Assembly (NCBI GenBank): GCA_032907565.1
Contig: JAJJPK010000231.1
Span: forward strand, 1 to 8,324
Length of the DNA stretch: 8,324 nucleotides
From: ZC4RG29 sp032907565
GTDB lineage: Bacteria > Bacteroidota > Bacteroidia > Cytophagales > Cyclobacteriaceae
Direction: 5' to 3'
Both the position numbers and the translations under genes were made by a program. This document shows positions 7,625 to 8,324 of this stretch, in pieces. Position 1 is the stretch's first letter. Each line of letters starts with the position of its first letter. The notes beneath the pieces were generated by a model. That model saw only the letters and a program-made list of their open reading frames with translations, did no database searches and was not told where the DNA came from.

Positions 7625-7628
7625 GATG

Positions 7629-7683
7629 GCGGGCATTCCCGCGGTCAATCAAATACGTATGGCCGACCGCCAATCGATCGGCC
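7629..7683 (+). repeat. Two further hairpins downstream of the terminator
   Basis: GCGGG (7629-7633) pairs with CCCGC (7638-7642) over a 4-base loop. GGCCGA (7661-7666) pairs with TCGGCC (7678-7683) over an 11-base loop. In a readthrough transcript they would structure the kinase leader. They may equally be binding sites in DNA or chance. No riboswitch class is recognisable. Confidence 0.35.
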
Positions 7684-7834
7684 TCTCCAGGGGTTCAGCC
7701 GGATTATCGGGAAAACAACTGTGCTGGTCAACAAACTTCCTGGGGTTGTCAAACTTTTTTTCTGTTTACCGTGACGCATCTTTCCTTGCAGTGTAGTTCT
7801 CGATCAGATCACCCCAAAAACAGAATACAAACAA

Positions 7835-8324
7835 ATGAGCCCAAAGGCAATCTGGCTAAACACATTCGAAAAGGCCACTTACCGTGTGGCATTACACATC
7901 GTCTTCTGGGTGTTCCTCTTGGTGCTGGCAGCGGGCACGATCATATACCCTCTCTGGTTTCGGGCCGTAGCAATTGGAGTCAGTGCCCTTGCTTACTATC
8001 CCCTGGCATACGCTCTCATTCCGCTATACAGAAAAAAGAAACTAGCCCTCGCGCTGCCGGCAACCCTCTTCTACGTCATAGCAATGGCGTTGGTGATGCT
8101 CTTATTTTATCAGGCACTCGTGGCTTTATACATGGATTTCGTTGGCCAAGACAGTGACTTGATAAGTGAGGACACCCCAAAGCTTGGTCTGGAAGCGTTG
8201 TACTTATTGGCCGGGCTATATCTGGCTGTTCTTTTCCCACCAATGGTGGCAAAGGCCCTCCGCGAACTGTACAAGGAACAGACAAAAGCGCTAACCTTGG
8301 AAAAGGAGAACGTTCAACTGGAAC
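7835..8324 (+). CDS. LytS/YehU-type membrane sensor histidine kinase, N-terminal part (3' end missing)
   Basis: The first 163 codons are present; the window ends in codon 164. Seen: four hydrophobic segments (about residues 18-39, 44-65, 69-98 and 117-138), a basic YRKKK turn after the second, and then a charged helix, ELYKEQTKALTLEKENVQLE. In Bacteroidota kinases of the HisKA-like PF06580 family this helix leads directly into the LKAQINPHFLFN-type phosphorylation motif. That motif would come immediately after the right edge and is not seen. The family autophosphorylates on histidine and passes phosphate to a LytTR-type DNA-binding regulator, normally encoded next to it. The ATG at 7835 is the first possible ATG in frame after a stop at 7772 and has an A-rich upstream, usual in this phylum. 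The gene is divergent from susC. The signal sensed is unknown, and there is no large outer sensor domain. Identification rests on architecture and the linker sequence. Confidence 0.85.
   Translation, partial: MSPKAIWLNTFEKATYRVALHIVFWVFLLVLAAGTIIYPLWFRAVAIGVSALAYYPLAYALIPLYRKKKLALALPATLFYVIAMALVMLLFYQALVALYMDFVGQDSDLISEDTPKLGLEALYLLAGLYLAVLFPPMVAKALRELYKEQTKALTLEKENVQLE

Larger units (their letters stand above)
7558..7625 (+). ncRNA. Possible short terminated RNA, or attenuated leader of the kinase gene
   Basis: A transcript from the promoter-like site at 7522-7552 would meet a strong intrinsic terminator after about 65-70 bases, with no start codon and reading frame of note inside. It could be a small regulatory RNA beside a SusCD operon, a situation known in Bacteroides, or a leader that limits readthrough into the kinase gene. 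Start and existence are inferred only from the promoter and terminator; I recognise no RNA family. Confidence 0.3.
7212..7834. other. Divergent intergenic region between susC and the sensor kinase gene
   Basis: This 623-base stretch separates two genes transcribed away from each other. It has no frame with convincing protein character. The susC-proximal part (about 7212-7320) is AT-rich and holds a candidate promoter and repeats. I see nothing specific in 7320-7515. The region 7520-7690 holds a plus-strand promoter-like sequence, a strong terminator and two further small hairpins. The last 150 bases before the kinase gene contain two copies of CAAACTT (7732-7738, 7750-7756) and a T-tract, but no promoter I would defend. 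Confidence 0.75.

Noticed and set aside
7605..7667. Possible antiterminator pairing of GTCGGGCC (7605-7612) with GGCCGAC (7661-7667)
   Set aside because: The second strand lies downstream of the T-run, so it could not form before the termination decision; it also needs a bulged G.
7523..7774. An 83-codon frame starting at TTG with a signal-peptide-like start
   Set aside because: The start codon lies in the -33 promoter element and the frame runs through a strong terminator stem; the hydrophobic start is short and interrupted by charged residues.

Overview
The window looks like part of a Bacteroidota chromosome. A soil or aquatic Cytophagia/Chitinophagia-type organism is likely, because base composition is close to balanced rather than AT-rich as in gut Bacteroides; that is an impression, not a calculation. 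The main evidence is an unmistakable SusC/SusD pair, the outer-membrane uptake unit found in this phylum, together with lipoprotein signal peptides, gene starts without Shine-Dalgarno sequences, and promoter-like sites of the TTTG / TAnnTTTG type.

Layout. The left 7.2 kb is one minus-strand operon, read from right to left: a TonB-dependent SusC-type transporter (7211 to 4086), a SusD-type surface lipoprotein (4074 to 2623, 11 bases later), and a large lipoprotein (from 2616, 6 bases later) that runs off the left edge after 872 codons. The third protein has three tandem copies of a jelly-roll-like carbohydrate-binding-type module, then a roughly 320-residue domain whose motifs resemble a family of secreted bacterial proteins that I cannot assign a function. 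Its position suggests a surface binding or processing partner of the SusCD pair. The window shows no recognisable glycoside hydrolase, lyase or sulfatase, so the substrate cannot be named.

Bases 7212-7834 hold no convincing gene but look regulatory. On the susC side are a candidate Bacteroidota-type promoter and a 9-bp direct repeat with 31-bp spacing. On the opposite strand, a good promoter match (7522-7552) is followed about 45 bases later by a strong intrinsic terminator (7595-7624). This could make a short RNA of about 65-70 bases, or act as an attenuated leader for the kinase gene. A 7-bp direct repeat with 21-bp spacing overlaps it.

From 7835 a plus-strand gene begins and is cut by the right edge. 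It encodes the four-helix membrane domain and the start of the coiled linker of a LytS/YehU-type sensor histidine kinase, divergent from the SusCD operon. Kinases of this type usually have a LytTR response regulator next door, here presumably beyond the right edge. Whether it controls the SusCD operon cannot be decided from this sequence.
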